NCBI RefSeq assembly: GCF_014644735.1
Contig: NZ_BMKZ01000005.1
Span: 1 to 64,000 of the forward strand
DNA: 64,000 nucleotides
DNA from: Caldalkalibacillus thermarum
GTDB taxonomy: Bacteria; Bacillota; Bacilli; Caldalkalibacillales; Caldalkalibacillaceae
Reading direction: 5' to 3'
Shown: piece by piece, positions 1 to 9,888 of the stretch
Numbering within the stretch: position 1 is the stretch's first letter
Layout: every line of letters begins with the position of its first letter
Translations under genes and position numbers: made by a program
Notes under the pieces: generated by a model
Told to the model about the DNA's origin: nothing
Database searches by the model: none
What the model saw: only the letters and a program-made list of their open reading frames with translations

Positions 1-233
1 GCACTGAAGGGATTGGTTGGTTTTTAAAACAGGATAAGAAATGACCAAGAGAGTACCCTCAAACAATGAATCCGCTTACATCCATGATGGGGATAAAAAA
101 CTCTGCCCGGAAATACTTGACTCACACTCGCTCCCGGCTTCTGTTAGACAAAATGAAACGGATGAGCTAAAATGAGACATACATTCGGATTGAAAAACAG
201 TTCTCAACCGCACAGCTAGTGGAGGTGACGTTT
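1..233. other. lon upstream region, possible 3' end of preceding gene
   Basis: This stretch holds no complete gene. Two forward frames are open from the window edge. One stops at 25-27 and the other at 42-44, ending in a KQDKK-like tail. Either could be the last codons of a truncated upstream gene; in B. subtilis lonB lies just before lonA, but too little is visible to identify it. The rest is the promoter and leader of lon. Confidence 0.4.
145..173 (+). promoter_or_regulatory. Candidate sigma-A promoter of lon
   Basis: TAGACA at 145-150 and TAAAAT at 168-173 are separated by 17 bases, giving a predicted transcript start near 180 and a leader of about 54 bases. The -35 element is imperfect. 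I saw no clear CtsR or CIRCE heat-shock operator nearby. Confidence 0.5.
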
Positions 234-2579
234 ATGGGGAACGGCCATAGCGGGCAACAAGAACGGGTGATTCCTTTGTTGCCTCTGAGAGGGATTATCG
301 TTTATCCCACAATGGTCTTGCATTTGGATGTAGGCAGAACAAAGTCTGTCAACGCTTTGGAAAAAGCGATGGTTGATGAACATCAGATTTTGTTGGCAAC
401 GCAAAAAGATGTACATATAGATGAACCGTCTGAAGACGACATTTACCGCGTGGGAACCATTGCCCACGTCAAACAAATGTTGAAACTGCCCAACGGAACC
501 ATCCGGGTGTTGGTAGAAGGCTTGTACCGGGCCAAAATCAAGGAATTTATTGCCGATGAAGAAGCTTTTATTGTCAAGGCCGAGCAACTGGCTGACTGGG
601 ACGACAATGAGCTTGAAACGGAAGCGTTTATGCGTGCGGTATTAAAGCAATTTGAACAATACATCTCATTATCCAAAAAGATTACTCCGGAAACGCTGGC
701 TACGGTCAGGGATATTGACGAGCCAGGACGCCTGGCCGATGTGATCGCCAGCCACCTCTCCCTCAAAATCAAAGACAAGCAAGACATTTTAGAGACGATC
801 AATGTCCGCGACCGCTTGGAAAAAATTTTGACCATCTTAAATAACGAAAAAGAAGTCCTGGAGCTGGAACGCCGCATCGGCCAGCGGGTTAAAAAGTCCA
901 TGGAGAAAACCCAGAAGGAATATTACCTGCGGGAACAAATGAAAGCCATCCAGAAAGAACTGGGAGAAAAAGAAGGCCGGGCTGGCGAAGTGGAAGAGTT
1001 GCGCAAACGTCTCGAGGAGAAAAACGTTCCAGACCGCATTAAGGAGAAGGTGGAGAAGGAACTGGAACGTTACGAAAAAATGCCGCCCACTTCCGCTGAA
1101 AGCAGCGTCATCCGCAATTATATTGAATGGTTGCTTAATCTGCCTTGGACTGAACAGACCGAAGACCGCATTGATATCTCCGAAGCGGAGAAAATACTGG
1201 ACGCCGATCATTACGGCCTGGAAAAGCCGAAAGAGCGCGTGCTTGAATATCTGGCAGTTCAAAAACTGGTGAATAAAATCAAGGGACCCATCCTGTGTCT
1301 GGTCGGACCTCCTGGCGTGGGCAAGACCTCACTGGCCCGTTCCATCGCCAAATCTATGGGACGGAAATTTGTGCGCATCTCCCTGGGAGGGGTGCGGGAT
1401 GAAGCGGAAATCCGGGGACATCGCCGCACCTACGTGGGAGCCTTGCCGGGGCGCATCATCCAGGGCATGAAAACTGCCGGTACGGTCAATCCTGTTTTTT
1501 TATTGGATGAAATTGATAAAATGGCCCATGATTTCAGGGGGGACCCGGCCAGCGCCTTGCTGGAGGTCTTGGATCCGGAGCAAAATAGTACGTTTAGTGA
1601 CCATTTTATTGAAGAACCGTATGATTTGTCCAAGGTGATGTTTATTACCACGGCCAACACCACCCATACCATTCCCCGTCCCCTGTTGGACCGGATGGAA
1701 TTGATCTATATCCCCGGCTATACGGAAGTGGAGAAAAAGGAGATTGCCCTCAATTACCTTCTGCCCAAACAAATGGAAGAGCACGGTCTGAAAAAGAATC
1801 AATTGCAGGTGAAAGAAGAGGCGGTTTACAAAGTGATCCGCCGCTACACCCGGGAAGCCGGGGTGCGCAACCTGGAAAGGCAGTTGGCCGCCATTTGCCG
1901 TAAAGCGGCTAAGACGATTGTCGCCGGTGAGAAAAAGCGGGTTGTGGTGACGGAAAATACGTTGGAAGAGCTGTTGGGCAAACCAAAATACCGCTATGGA
2001 TTGGCAGAAGTGGATGACCAGGTGGGGGTGGCCACAGGGCTGGCCTGGACATCAGTGGGTGGTGACACTTTAAGTATTGAAGTCACTGTTGTCCCTGGCA
2101 AAGGAAAGCTGACCTTAACGGGCAAATTAGGAGATGTGATGAAAGAATCCGCCCAGGCGGCTTTCAGTTATATCCGTTCCAAAGCGGAAGCATTGGGTAT
2201 TGATCCGGACTTTTATGAAACGAAAGATATCCATATCCATGTGCCTGAAGGGGCGATTCCCAAAGACGGTCCCTCAGCCGGCATTACCATGGCCACCGCC
2301 CTGGTTTCTGCGCTCAGCGGCAAACCGGTTTCCAAAGAAGTGGGCATGACGGGAGAGATTACCCTGCGCGGCAGAGTGCTGCCCATCGGGGGGCTGAAAG
2401 AAAAGGCTTTAGCCGCCCACCGGGCCGGTTTGAAAAAAATTCTCATCCCTAAAGAGAATGACAAAGATATCGATGAGATTCCGGAAAGCGTGCGTGACGA
2501 ACTGGCCATTGTCACTGTCGAACATATGGATGAAGTATTACAGCATGCCCTTGTAGACCAAAAGGGGGAACAGGCATGA
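234..2579 (+). CDS. lon: ATP-dependent protease Lon (LonA)
   Basis: Cytoplasmic ATP-dependent serine protease that degrades misfolded and regulatory proteins as a hexamer. The 781-residue product has the LonA order: an N-terminal substrate-binding domain (about 1-200), a charged coiled coil (about 200-290), an AAA+ module with Walker A GPPGVGKT near 357 and Walker B FLLDEIDK near 420, and a C-terminal protease domain. The catalytic Ser lies in DGPSAG near residue 681 and the Lys in GGLKEK near 724. The ATG at 234 is chosen because GGAGGTG at 221-227 is well spaced from it; an in-frame GTG at 219 lies upstream of that ribosome binding site. The stop overlaps the start of engB, so the two are probably cotranscribed. 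Confidence 0.97.
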   Translation: MGNGHSGQQERVIPLLPLRGIIVYPTMVLHLDVGRTKSVNALEKAMVDEHQILLATQKDVHIDEPSEDDIYRVGTIAHVKQMLKLPNGTIRVLVEGLYRAKIKEFIADEEAFIVKAEQLADWDDNELETEAFMRAVLKQFEQYISLSKKITPETLATVRDIDEPGRLADVIASHLSLKIKDKQDILETINVRDRLEKILTILNNEKEVLELERRIGQRVKKSMEKTQKEYYLREQMKAIQKELGEKEGRAGEVEELRKRLEEKNVPDRIKEKVEKELERYEKMPPTSAESSVIRNYIEWLLNLPWTEQTEDRIDISEAEKILDADHYGLEKPKERVLEYLAVQKLVNKIKGPILCLVGPPGVGKTSLARSIAKSMGRKFVRISLGGVRDEAEIRGHRRTYVGALPGRIIQGMKTAGTVNPVFLLDEIDKMAHDFRGDPASALLEVLDPEQNSTFSDHFIEEPYDLSKVMFITTANTTHTIPRPLLDRMELIYIPGYTEVEKKEIALNYLLPKQMEEHGLKKNQLQVKEEAVYKVIRRYTREAGVRNLERQLAAICRKAAKTIVAGEKKRVVVTENTLEELLGKPKYRYGLAEVDDQVGVATGLAWTSVGGDTLSIEVTVVPGKGKLTLTGKLGDVMKESAQAAFSYIRSKAEALGIDPDFYETKDIHIHVPEGAIPKDGPSAGITMATALVSALSGKPVSKEVGMTGEITLRGRVLPIGGLKEKALAAHRAGLKKILIPKENDKDIDEIPESVRDELAIVTVEHMDEVLQHALVDQKGEQA

Positions 2580-3217
2580 AGGTGACCCAGGCCGAACTGG
2601 TGACAAGCGCCGTCAGTTCCAAACAATATCCACAGGAAGCCCTGCCAGAGATTGCTTTGGCCGGGCGTTCTAATGTGGGTAAATCGTCTTTTATCAATAA
2701 ATTGATCAATCGCAAAAATTTAGCCCGGACCAGTTCCAAACCGGGAAAAACACAAACGCTTAACTTTTATAGAATCAACGGACAGTTTTTCTTTGTTGAT
2801 TTGCCAGGTTACGGCTACGCCAAAGTATCCAAAACAGAGCGGGAGCGCTGGGGGCGGTTTATTGAGGAGTACCTGACCACGCGCCAGCAGTTACAGCTCA
2901 TTTGCCACTTGGTGGATATCCGCCACAAACCTACCAGGGATGACCAAATGATGGCTGACTGGCTACAAGCTATGGCCTTGCCCCGGCTGGTGATCGCCAC
3001 TAAAGCAGATAAAATCTCCAAGGGAAAGATAGCGAAACACCTCAAAATCGTAAAAGAAACGCTGCAACTTGCTAAAGACGTGCCGCTCATTGCCTTTTCG
3101 GCAGAGACCGGTCTTGGCAAGGAAGAGGTATGGGCCGCCCTGAAACCCTATATTGACCACAAGGTTCCAACAACGCTAGAAAACAAAAGTGACTCACCGC
3201 CAAGGGGCCTTGCCTGA
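2576..3217 (+). CDS. engB: Ribosome biogenesis GTPase EngB/YsxC
   Basis: TrmE-Era-EngA-EngB-type GTPase needed for late assembly of the 50S subunit; YsxC is essential in B. subtilis. The 213-residue product shows G1 [10 protein letters not shown]3 DLPGYGYA, G4 TKAD and a G5-like FSAETG in order, and little else beyond the G domain, as usual for the family. The ATG overlaps the lon stop (ATGA at 2576-2579) with AAAGGGGG just upstream, so translation is likely coupled. The lon-engB pairing is conserved in Bacillus. Confidence 0.96.
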   Translation: MKVTQAELVTSAVSSKQYPQEALPEIALAGRSNVGKSSFINKLINRKNLARTSSKPGKTQTLNFYRINGQFFFVDLPGYGYAKVSKTERERWGRFIEEYLTTRQQLQLICHLVDIRHKPTRDDQMMADWLQAMALPRLVIATKADKISKGKIAKHLKIVKETLQLAKDVPLIAFSAETGLGKEEVWAALKPYIDHKVPTTLENKSDSPPRGLA

Positions 3218-3277
3218 AAGGGTTGGCCTTTGTTCGCATAGTTTTCACATTTTAACAGAAAATAAACCTAATAAGTC

Positions 3278-3286
3278 TGATATAAT
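3278..3286 (+). promoter_or_regulatory. Extended -10 promoter of the hem operon
   Basis: TGATATAAT at 3278-3286 is a perfect TATAAT preceded by the TGn extension. The best -35-like hexamer (TTAACA, 3252-3257) is too far away, so this would act as an extended -10 promoter. It lies 75 bases before hemA, in the only sizeable gap upstream of the heme genes. Confidence 0.55.
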
Positions 3287-3361
3287 GAAACTGGAGTAAT
3301 AGTCGTCCAGTGTGGACTCTAGGAAACACAGGTTATGGGGTTAGAACTTGAGGTGAAACAG

Positions 3362-4738
3362 ATGCATCTGTTGACGGTCAGTCTAAACTACAAACGGGCA
3401 CCGGTTGAACTGCGTGAACGCTTTACCTTGACCAAAGAAGAGATTCCCCTTGCCCTGGATCAGCTGCAGAAAACGAAAAGTATATTAGAATGTGTGCTTT
3501 TGTCTACCTGTAACCGCACAGAAGTGTTTGCTGTTGTTGATCAACTGCACCGGGGCCGGGACTTTGTCACCAAGTTTTTAGGCGAGTGGTTTCACATCGA
3601 ACGAAGTGAATTTATGCCTTACCTTGACTTTAAGGAAGATGACCAGGCCATTGAACACTTATTCAGGCTGGCCGTTGGTCTTGACTCCATGGTGATCGGA
3701 GAGACACAAATTTTGGGGCAAGTGAAAGAGGCTTTCTTTGCGGCCCAACAAGCAGGGGCGACCGGTACCATTTTTAACACCTTGTTTAAGCAAGTGATCA
3801 CCTTAGCCAAAAGGGCCCATTCCGAGACGCAGATCGGCCGGCATGCCGTATCGGTCAGCTATGCTGCCGTTGAATTAAGCCGCAAAATTTACGGTCATCT
3901 TAACCGGAAAACAGCCTTGATTATTGGTGCCGGCAAAATGAGTGAACTGACGGCTAAACATCTGGCCGATAACGGTGTGACCGATATCTTGGTGGCCAAC
4001 CGCACACTGGAACGGGCCGAAGGGCTGGCCGCCAAGTTTGGAGGTCGTGTCCTTGCCTTTGACCAACTGGGTGACGCGTTGTGCGAGGCCGATATTATCA
4101 TCAGCTCCACCGGGGCCAAGGGCTATATTTTAACCCGCCAGGATGTGGAAGCTGCCATGGAGCGGCGTCCGGCCCGCCCGCTCTTTATGATCGATATTGC
4201 CGTTCCACGGGACTTAGATCCTGCTATTAATGATATAGAAAATGTGTTTCTCTATGATATTGACGACTTGAACGGGATCGTGGAGGCTAATTTGAGGGAA
4301 CGGGAAAAAGAGGCTGAAAAAGTCCAAGTGATGATCCAAGCAGAAATGGAAGCCTTTAAACAGTGGGTGGCCACTTTGGGCGTTGTCCCCTTGATTACTG
4401 CCTTGCGCCAAAAAGCAACAGCCATTCAGGAAGAAGCCATGCGGCGCATTGAAAACAAATTGCCTGATTTAACAGAAGAAGAGCTGCGGGTGATCCGCAA
4501 GCATACAAAAAGCATTATTAATCAGATGATGCATGATCCCATTGTGCGCCTCAAAGAAATGGCCGCTGAAGCCGATGCCAAACGGTCACTGGAGCTGTTC
4601 ACCAAAATCTTTGCCCTTGAAGACGAGTTAGAAGAGCAAGAAAAGATAGAGCAAGCGAGAAAGCTGGCCGAGAATCTGGATAAACAACAAAAAGGGTACA
4701 AGGAAGGTCCTCCCAAAGAACTTCCCTTACAACTTTAA
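3362..4738 (+). CDS. hemA: Glutamyl-tRNA reductase HemA
   Basis: Catalyses the first committed step of C5-pathway tetrapyrrole synthesis, reducing glutamyl-tRNA(Glu) to glutamate-1-semialdehyde with NADPH. The 458-residue product has the N-terminal catalytic domain with the nucleophilic Cys in LLSTCNRTE, a Rossmann NADPH domain (IIGAGKMSELTAKHL, about 185-200) and a C-terminal helical dimerisation domain. The ATG at 3362 is preferred over the in-frame ATG at 3335: GAGGTGA at 3350-3356 fits it, and the protein then begins MHLLTVSLNYK, like the family. It is the first gene of the heme operon. Confidence 0.96.
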   Translation: MHLLTVSLNYKRAPVELRERFTLTKEEIPLALDQLQKTKSILECVLLSTCNRTEVFAVVDQLHRGRDFVTKFLGEWFHIERSEFMPYLDFKEDDQAIEHLFRLAVGLDSMVIGETQILGQVKEAFFAAQQAGATGTIFNTLFKQVITLAKRAHSETQIGRHAVSVSYAAVELSRKIYGHLNRKTALIIGAGKMSELTAKHLADNGVTDILVANRTLERAEGLAAKFGGRVLAFDQLGDALCEADIIISSTGAKGYILTRQDVEAAMERRPARPLFMIDIAVPRDLDPAINDIENVFLYDIDDLNGIVEANLREREKEAEKVQVMIQAEMEAFKQWVATLGVVPLITALRQKATAIQEEAMRRIENKLPDLTEEELRVIRKHTKSIINQMMHDPIVRLKEMAAEADAKRSLELFTKIFALEDELEEQEKIEQARKLAENLDKQQKGYKEGPPKELPLQL

Positions 4739-4755
4739 AGGAGGTTCTTGCCCTC

Positions 4756-5571
4756 GTGCTGATGCACAGCTGGTTTTATTCTCTACTCTTGGTGCTATAC
4801 ATCTTCAGTCTGCTTTTGTACTTCATAGATATGCTCCAATCCAACCGGAAGGCCAACAAGATCGCCTTCTGGTTGCTTTCTATTGTCTGGGGTTTGCAAA
4901 CCGTTTACTTTGCGGCCAAGGCCGCCCAGCAGCAGACCTTGTTGTTTTTGTCCCAATCGGACACTTTATTTTTTTATGCCTGGCTGATTATCACTTTCAG
5001 CTTGCTCACCAATTGGTTTTTAAAAATGGATCTTATTCTGTTTTCTGCTAATATTTTTGGCTTTGTGATCATGGCCTTAAGTTTGTTTCGGGCTGGGCGG
5101 GAATTCTCCCCTGAATTGGCCCATCAACTCCATTCGGAATGGGTGTTTATCCATATCGCGCTGGCCTTTCTCAGTTATGCCGCCTTTACCATCTCTTTTA
5201 TTTTATCGTCTGTGTACCTGGTGCAGCATGCTTTGTTAAAGCGGAAAAAGATCAAACACTTTTACCGCTGGCCCAGTCTCATGCAGCTGGATAAGGCTGC
5301 TTTTTGGGTCAATATGGTTGGCGTGCCCCTCTTGTTTATGAGTTTGGTGCTGGGGGTGATTTGGGCCTACCATACCCTGGAGATTCCGATTTGGCTGGAT
5401 GCCAAAGTGCTGTTTTCCGTTCTGGTGATTGTTTTGTACAATTTGTATCTCTATCAGCGTCTTGTTCGGGGGTGGGCAGGAAAACAACTGGCCGAGCTGA
5501 ATGTGATTTGTTTTCTGGTCCTTTTGGCCAACTATCTGGTTTCCACTCTGTTTACTCAGTTTCATATATAA
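4756..5571 (+). CDS. hemX: HemX/CcsA-like cytochrome c assembly membrane protein
   Basis: Integral membrane protein of about 270 residues with some eight hydrophobic segments, matching the CcsA/HemX family (cytochrome c assembly type). In B. subtilis hemX lies second in the hemAXCDBL operon and lowers HemA protein levels. The same position here, 17 bases after hemA, supports the call. AAAGGAGG at 4737-4744 serves a GTG at 4756; an ATG two codons later is possible. Function rests on position and topology, since no catalytic motif defines HemX. Confidence 0.85.
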   Translation: MLMHSWFYSLLLVLYIFSLLLYFIDMLQSNRKANKIAFWLLSIVWGLQTVYFAAKAAQQQTLLFLSQSDTLFFYAWLIITFSLLTNWFLKMDLILFSANIFGFVIMALSLFRAGREFSPELAHQLHSEWVFIHIALAFLSYAAFTISFILSSVYLVQHALLKRKKIKHFYRWPSLMQLDKAAFWVNMVGVPLLFMSLVLGVIWAYHTLEIPIWLDAKVLFSVLVIVLYNLYLYQRLVRGWAGKQLAELNVICFLVLLANYLVSTLFTQFHI

Positions 5572-5620
5572 CTCATATTAGGAGAGCAGCGAACAGCAAT
5601 TTTGGAGAGGGTGGTTAATC

Positions 5621-6553
5621 ATGGCGCGACATATTGTGGTTGGTTCAAGGCGGAGCAAGCTGGCTTTGACCCAGACGCGCTGGGTGATTCGCCAGCTGGA
5701 TTCATTAGGTTTCTCTTATACCTTTGAAATTAAAGAGATTGTGACCAAAGGTGACAAAATTGTGGACCGCATGTTGTCTAAAGTCGGAGGCAAGGGATTG
5801 TTTGTGAAGGAGATTGAGCAGGCTTTGCTTGAGGGGGAGATCGATTTTGCGGTGCACAGTGTAAAGGATATGCCGGCTGAATTGCCGCCTGGTTTGGAAC
5901 TGGCTTGTGTTCCCAAACGGGAAGATCCGCGGGACTGCTTGATATCCAAGCGCAACCAGACATTGGATTCATTGCCGGATGGCGCGGTGATAGGCACCAG
6001 CAGCTTGCGCCGGGCAGCCCAAATTTTGCACGCCAGACCCGATGTCAAGATCAAATGGATCCGGGGCAATGTGGATACACGGTTGAGGAAACTGAGGGAA
6101 GAAGATTATGATGCCATCATTTTGGCTGCCTCCGGATTAAAGCGCATGGGCTTAAGTGATGAGGTCATCACCCAGTACCTGGAGCCAGACATTTGCCTGC
6201 CGGCAGTGGGGCAGGGGGCTTTAGGGATTGAGTGCCGCGCCAGTGACCAGGAACTGAAAGGGTTGTTGACCTACATTCATCATGAACCGAGCGGGCTGGC
6301 TGTGATGGCGGAACGCGCCTTCCTGGCCGAAATGGGAGGTAGCTGTCATGTCCCTGTGGCCTGTTATGCTGAAATGAACGCTCAAGAGCTGGTGTTGACA
6401 GGTTTGATCGCCTCACCAGACGGGAAGACAGTACTTAAGGAACGTGTGTCCGGACACGATCCTGTCCAGTTGGGGAGACAGGCTGCCCAGCGTCTTAAGG
6501 AACGGGGGGCAGAGCAGATTCTGGATCAAGTGAGGAAAGAGCTGGAGCAATGA
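5621..6553 (+). CDS. hemC: Porphobilinogen deaminase (hydroxymethylbilane synthase)
   Basis: Polymerises four porphobilinogens to hydroxymethylbilane on a dipyrromethane cofactor. The 310-residue length is typical. The N-terminus [12 protein letters not shown], the [10 protein letters not shown] segment with the catalytic Asp region, and GGSCHVPV with the cofactor-binding Cys are all present. GGAGAGGGTGG before the ATG at 5621 is the ribosome binding site. The stop overlaps hemD by four bases. Confidence 0.97.
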   Translation: MARHIVVGSRRSKLALTQTRWVIRQLDSLGFSYTFEIKEIVTKGDKIVDRMLSKVGGKGLFVKEIEQALLEGEIDFAVHSVKDMPAELPPGLELACVPKREDPRDCLISKRNQTLDSLPDGAVIGTSSLRRAAQILHARPDVKIKWIRGNVDTRLRKLREEDYDAIILAASGLKRMGLSDEVITQYLEPDICLPAVGQGALGIECRASDQELKGLLTYIHHEPSGLAVMAERAFLAEMGGSCHVPVACYAEMNAQELVLTGLIASPDGKTVLKERVSGHDPVQLGRQAAQRLKERGAEQILDQVRKELEQ

Positions 6554-7365
6554 ACGAGATAAAAGATTCAGCTTTAGCCGGGGTAACTGTTGTGGTGACC
6601 AGGCCAAGGGAACAGGCCGGAGAAATGATAGCCAAGCTGGAAGAACGGAAAGCGTGTCCCTACGTTTTGCCTTTGATCCGGACCGTTTGGGCGGATGACC
6701 TGACCCCATTGGATCGTGCCCTTCAACACTTAGAAAGCTACGATGCTGTTCTGTTCACAAGCGTCAATGCTGTCCGTTACTTTTTTAGACGAGCCGGGGA
6801 GTTGGCTGCTGCAGACGGTACAGAGGGAATCGTCTCCCGGCTGAAGCGGCTGTTTGTGGCAGCGGTGGGCCCCACAACAGCCCGGGCTTTACATAAGCAT
6901 GGTCTTTCCCGCGTACATGTTCCCCCCGACTACAAACAAGAGGGACTGGTGGCGCTGTTGAAAGACGGGCTTAAGCCGGAAAGCCGGCTCTTGTATCCAC
7001 GGGCCAAAGTGGTTCGTCCCTATCTTCTCGACCAGTTGCGCCAATCTGGATATGTCGTGGAGGATGTGATTATTTATCAAACTCAATATGCAACCGACAA
7101 CAAGGAAACGTTTGTGCAGGACCTAAAGAAGGGCCGCATTGACGTGATAACCTTTACCAGTGCCTCTACTGTCAAAGCCTTTGACCAGCTGCTCAACGTT
7201 CACAACATCTCCAAGAAGGATTTAGCGGTGACCGTCGCCTGTATTGGACCGGTGACGGCCAAAGAGGCGGAAAAACGGGGATTGGCGGTTCAGGTGGTCG
7301 CCAAGGAACATACCATTGCAGGTTTGATTGACGCCTTGGAAGTGTTTTATTCCCTGCAGAGATAA
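6550..7365 (+). CDS. hemD: Uroporphyrinogen-III synthase
   Basis: Cyclises hydroxymethylbilane with inversion of ring D to give uroporphyrinogen III. The 271-residue product has the loose two-lobed HemD fold signatures: [13 protein letters not shown] near the N-terminus, [14 protein letters not shown] near 75, and [14 protein letters not shown] near 200. Sequence conservation in this family is always weak, so position between hemC and hemB adds much of the confidence. The start ATG overlaps the hemC stop (ATGA), implying translational coupling. Confidence 0.93.
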   Translation: MNEIKDSALAGVTVVVTRPREQAGEMIAKLEERKACPYVLPLIRTVWADDLTPLDRALQHLESYDAVLFTSVNAVRYFFRRAGELAAADGTEGIVSRLKRLFVAAVGPTTARALHKHGLSRVHVPPDYKQEGLVALLKDGLKPESRLLYPRAKVVRPYLLDQLRQSGYVVEDVIIYQTQYATDNKETFVQDLKKGRIDVITFTSASTVKAFDQLLNVHNISKKDLAVTVACIGPVTAKEAEKRGLAVQVVAKEHTIAGLIDALEVFYSLQR

Positions 7366-7437
7366 TGGCCATTTAGAAAGCGATTCACTTTTGGTTAAAC
7401 CAGCCTAAATTTAATCTTCTCTAGTGAGGTGGAAACC

Positions 7438-8421
7438 ATGTTTGAACGTTTGCGCCGCTTGCGCTCATCGGATACCATCAGACGCATGGTGCGTGAAACA
7501 CAGCTCAGCGTGAATGACCTGATTTATCCAGTGTTTGTTGTGGAAGGGGAGAATATCAAAGAAGAAGTTCCCTCCATGCCCGGTGTGTATCATTTTTCCC
7601 TTGACCGCCTGGATGAGGAGATTGAGGCTGTCCGTTCACTCCATATTCCTGCGATTATTGTATTTGGGGTTCCCCGCCATAAGGATGCGCTGGGAAGCGA
7701 GGCTTATGCTGAACAGGGCATTGTGCAGCGGGCGATCCGCCAGGTCAAGGAACAAGCCCCGGACTTAGTGGTCATAGCGGATACCTGTTTGTGCCAATAC
7801 ACTGATCATGGTCACTGCGGCATTGTTGCAGACGGCCAAGTGAAGAATGATCCCTCTCTGGAGCTCTTGGTCAAAACGGCCGTTTCCCAGGCTAGGGCCG
7901 GAGCTGATGTGATTGCTCCTTCGAATATGATGGACGGTTTTGTCTATGCCATCCGTCATGGATTGGATGAAGCAGGTTATGAGCATGTGCCGATTATGTC
8001 TTATGCTGTCAAATATGCGTCTGCTTTTTACGGGCCTTTCCGTGATGCCGCCCATTCTGCTCCCCAGTTTGGGGACCGTAAAACATACCAGATGGATCCG
8101 GCCAACCGATTGGAAGCGCTCAGGGAAGCACAAGCCGATATTGAGCAAGGGGCCGATATGCTCATGGTCAAGCCAGCCATGGCTTACATGGATGTAATCC
8201 GGGAATTGAAAGACCGTTTTCCCTACCCGCTGGCCGCCTATAATGTGAGCGGTGAATACGCCATGATCAAAGCGGCAGCCCAAAATGGCTGGATTAACGA
8301 GCAAGAGGTGGTATTAGAGTTGTTAACGGGTCTGAAGCGGGCCGGTGCCGATCTGATTTTGACCTATTTTGCGAAAGATGTTGCCAAATGGTTAGGAGGG
8401 AAGCACAATGCCTCATTTTGA
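7438..8421 (+). CDS. hemB: Delta-aminolevulinic acid dehydratase (porphobilinogen synthase)
   Basis: Condenses two 5-aminolevulinates into porphobilinogen. The 327-residue product contains the Zn-type cysteine cluster [14 protein letters not shown] near residue 118, and two active-site Lys regions, [17 protein letters not shown] and [12 protein letters not shown]. It is therefore predicted to be a zinc enzyme. The ATG at 7438 follows GTGAGGTGG; an in-frame GTG at 7429 lies inside that ribosome binding site. It overlaps hemL by 14 bases. Confidence 0.96.
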   Translation: MFERLRRLRSSDTIRRMVRETQLSVNDLIYPVFVVEGENIKEEVPSMPGVYHFSLDRLDEEIEAVRSLHIPAIIVFGVPRHKDALGSEAYAEQGIVQRAIRQVKEQAPDLVVIADTCLCQYTDHGHCGIVADGQVKNDPSLELLVKTAVSQARAGADVIAPSNMMDGFVYAIRHGLDEAGYEHVPIMSYAVKYASAFYGPFRDAAHSAPQFGDRKTYQMDPANRLEALREAQADIEQGADMLMVKPAMAYMDVIRELKDRFPYPLAAYNVSGEYAMIKAAAQNGWINEQEVVLELLTGLKRAGADLILTYFAKDVAKWLGGKHNASF

Positions 8422-9706
8422 TCGTTCCATTGCCGCCTTTCAGGAGGCACAAAAGTATATTCCCGGCGGGGTCAACAGCCCTGTGCGAGCCTTTAAATCG
8501 GTGGGCATGAATCCAATCTATTTCAAACGGGGACAAGGATCCAAAGTATATGACCTTGACGGAAACGAATATATTGATTACGTAGCCTCTTGGGGACCGC
8601 TCATTGCCGGTCATGCCCACCCCCGGGTAGTGGAAGCATTAAAGCAAGTGACGGAAAACGGCACCAGCTTCGGCGCTCCGACGGAGATAGAGACGGAACT
8701 GGCCAAGCTGGTGGTGGAACGGGTGCCAGGTGTGGATATTGTGCGCATGGTCAACTCCGGCACAGAGGCCACCATGAGCGCCTTGCGCCTCGCCCGGGGG
8801 TACACTAAACGCAACAAGATTATTAAGTTTATCGGCAGTTACCACGGGCATGCCGATTACCTGCTGATCAAGGCCGGATCTGGCGTGGCCACCTTGGGTT
8901 TGCCCGATTCCCCCGGTGTACCGGAGACGGTTGCCCAGCATACGATCACGGTGCCTTATAATGACTTGGACAGTGTCAAACTGGCCTTTGAACGTTATGG
9001 TGAGGACATTGCAGCCGTTATTTTGGAACCGGTAGCCGGCAACATGGGTGTCGTGCCGCCTCTTCCGGGATTTTTAGAAGGTTTGCGGGAGATTACCCGG
9101 GAATATGGCGCCCTGTTGATCTTTGACGAAGTGATGACCGGATTCCGTGTCGACTATGCTTGCGCCCAGGGTAAGTATGGGGTCACCCCAGATTTAACCT
9201 GCTTTGGCAAGGTGATTGGCGGTGGCCTTCCGGTCGGGGCCTATGGTGGTAAAAAAGAGATCATGGAACACGTGGCCCCCGTTGGACCCATCTACCAGGC
9301 TGGAACATTGTCCGGCAATCCCCTGGCTATGACAGCGGGCTTTGAAACGCTGTCCTTGATGACCCGGGAGCGCTATGACGAACTGGAAGAAAAAGGGGCA
9401 TACCTGGAGCAGGGGCTGCGCCACAACGCCGAGAAACACGGTATCCCCCATACTATTAACCGCGTAGGCTCTATGGTCGGTTTCTTCTTTACAGAAGGGC
9501 CGGTGACCAACTTTGAACAGGCCAGCCGTTCAGATTTAAAACGGTTTGCCCGCTATTTTCAGCTGATGGTGGAGCAGGGCATCTACATCCCGCCCTCTCA
9601 GTTTGAAGGGATGTTTATCTCCATTGTGCATACGAAAGAGGATCTGGACCGGACCATTGCCGCCCATGATAAGGCTATGGCTGCCCTGGCTAAAGAGGAG
9701 GCCTAA
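8408..9706 (+). CDS. hemL: Glutamate-1-semialdehyde 2,1-aminomutase
   Basis: PLP enzyme that converts glutamate-1-semialdehyde to 5-aminolevulinate, the step after HemA. The 432-residue class III aminotransferase fold shows [10 protein letters not shown] (PLP-binding Asp region) near 240 and the Schiff-base Lys in [14 protein letters not shown] near 267. The ATG lies inside the end of hemB, with TTAGGAGGG at 8392-8400 as ribosome binding site. It is the last gene of the heme operon and is followed by a strong terminator. Confidence 0.97.
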   Translation: MPHFDRSIAAFQEAQKYIPGGVNSPVRAFKSVGMNPIYFKRGQGSKVYDLDGNEYIDYVASWGPLIAGHAHPRVVEALKQVTENGTSFGAPTEIETELAKLVVERVPGVDIVRMVNSGTEATMSALRLARGYTKRNKIIKFIGSYHGHADYLLIKAGSGVATLGLPDSPGVPETVAQHTITVPYNDLDSVKLAFERYGEDIAAVILEPVAGNMGVVPPLPGFLEGLREITREYGALLIFDEVMTGFRVDYACAQGKYGVTPDLTCFGKVIGGGLPVGAYGGKKEIMEHVAPVGPIYQAGTLSGNPLAMTAGFETLSLMTRERYDELEEKGAYLEQGLRHNAEKHGIPHTINRVGSMVGFFFTEGPVTNFEQASRSDLKRFARYFQLMVEQGIYIPPSQFEGMFISIVHTKEDLDRTIAAHDKAMAALAKEEA

Positions 9707-9728
9707 TGGAATAGAAAGCCATCTGTTT

Positions 9729-9792
9729 GCCACACCTTTACCTTTAGGAATGACAGCCGCAGGAAAAAGGTAAAGGAGGTGGCTCTTTTTTT
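9729..9792 (+). terminator. Rho-independent terminator of the hem operon
   Basis: A long stem pairs GCCACACCTTTACCTTT (9729-9745) with its near-perfect complement at about 9765-9783 across a 20-base loop, and is followed by an eight-base T run at 9785-9792. It lies 20 bases after the hemL stop. Confidence 0.85.
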
Positions 9793-9819
9793 ATCCTTCC
9801 ATTGCTCCGAATATAAGGG

Positions 9820-9848
9820 TTATAAATGGGCGGACATTCCCATATATA
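9820..9848 (+). promoter_or_regulatory. Possible sigma-E promoter of spoVID
   Basis: TTATAAA at 9820-9826 and CATATATA at 9841-9848 with a 14-base spacer resemble the sigma-E consensus (an ATA-containing -35 and CATAnnnT -10). B. subtilis spoVID is made in the mother cell under sigma-E. The match is by eye only and the region is AT-rich. Confidence 0.4.
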
Positions 9849-9888
9849 TTAGCATAAAGCCCTTATTGTGGTTTGGAAGGAGGATGGC

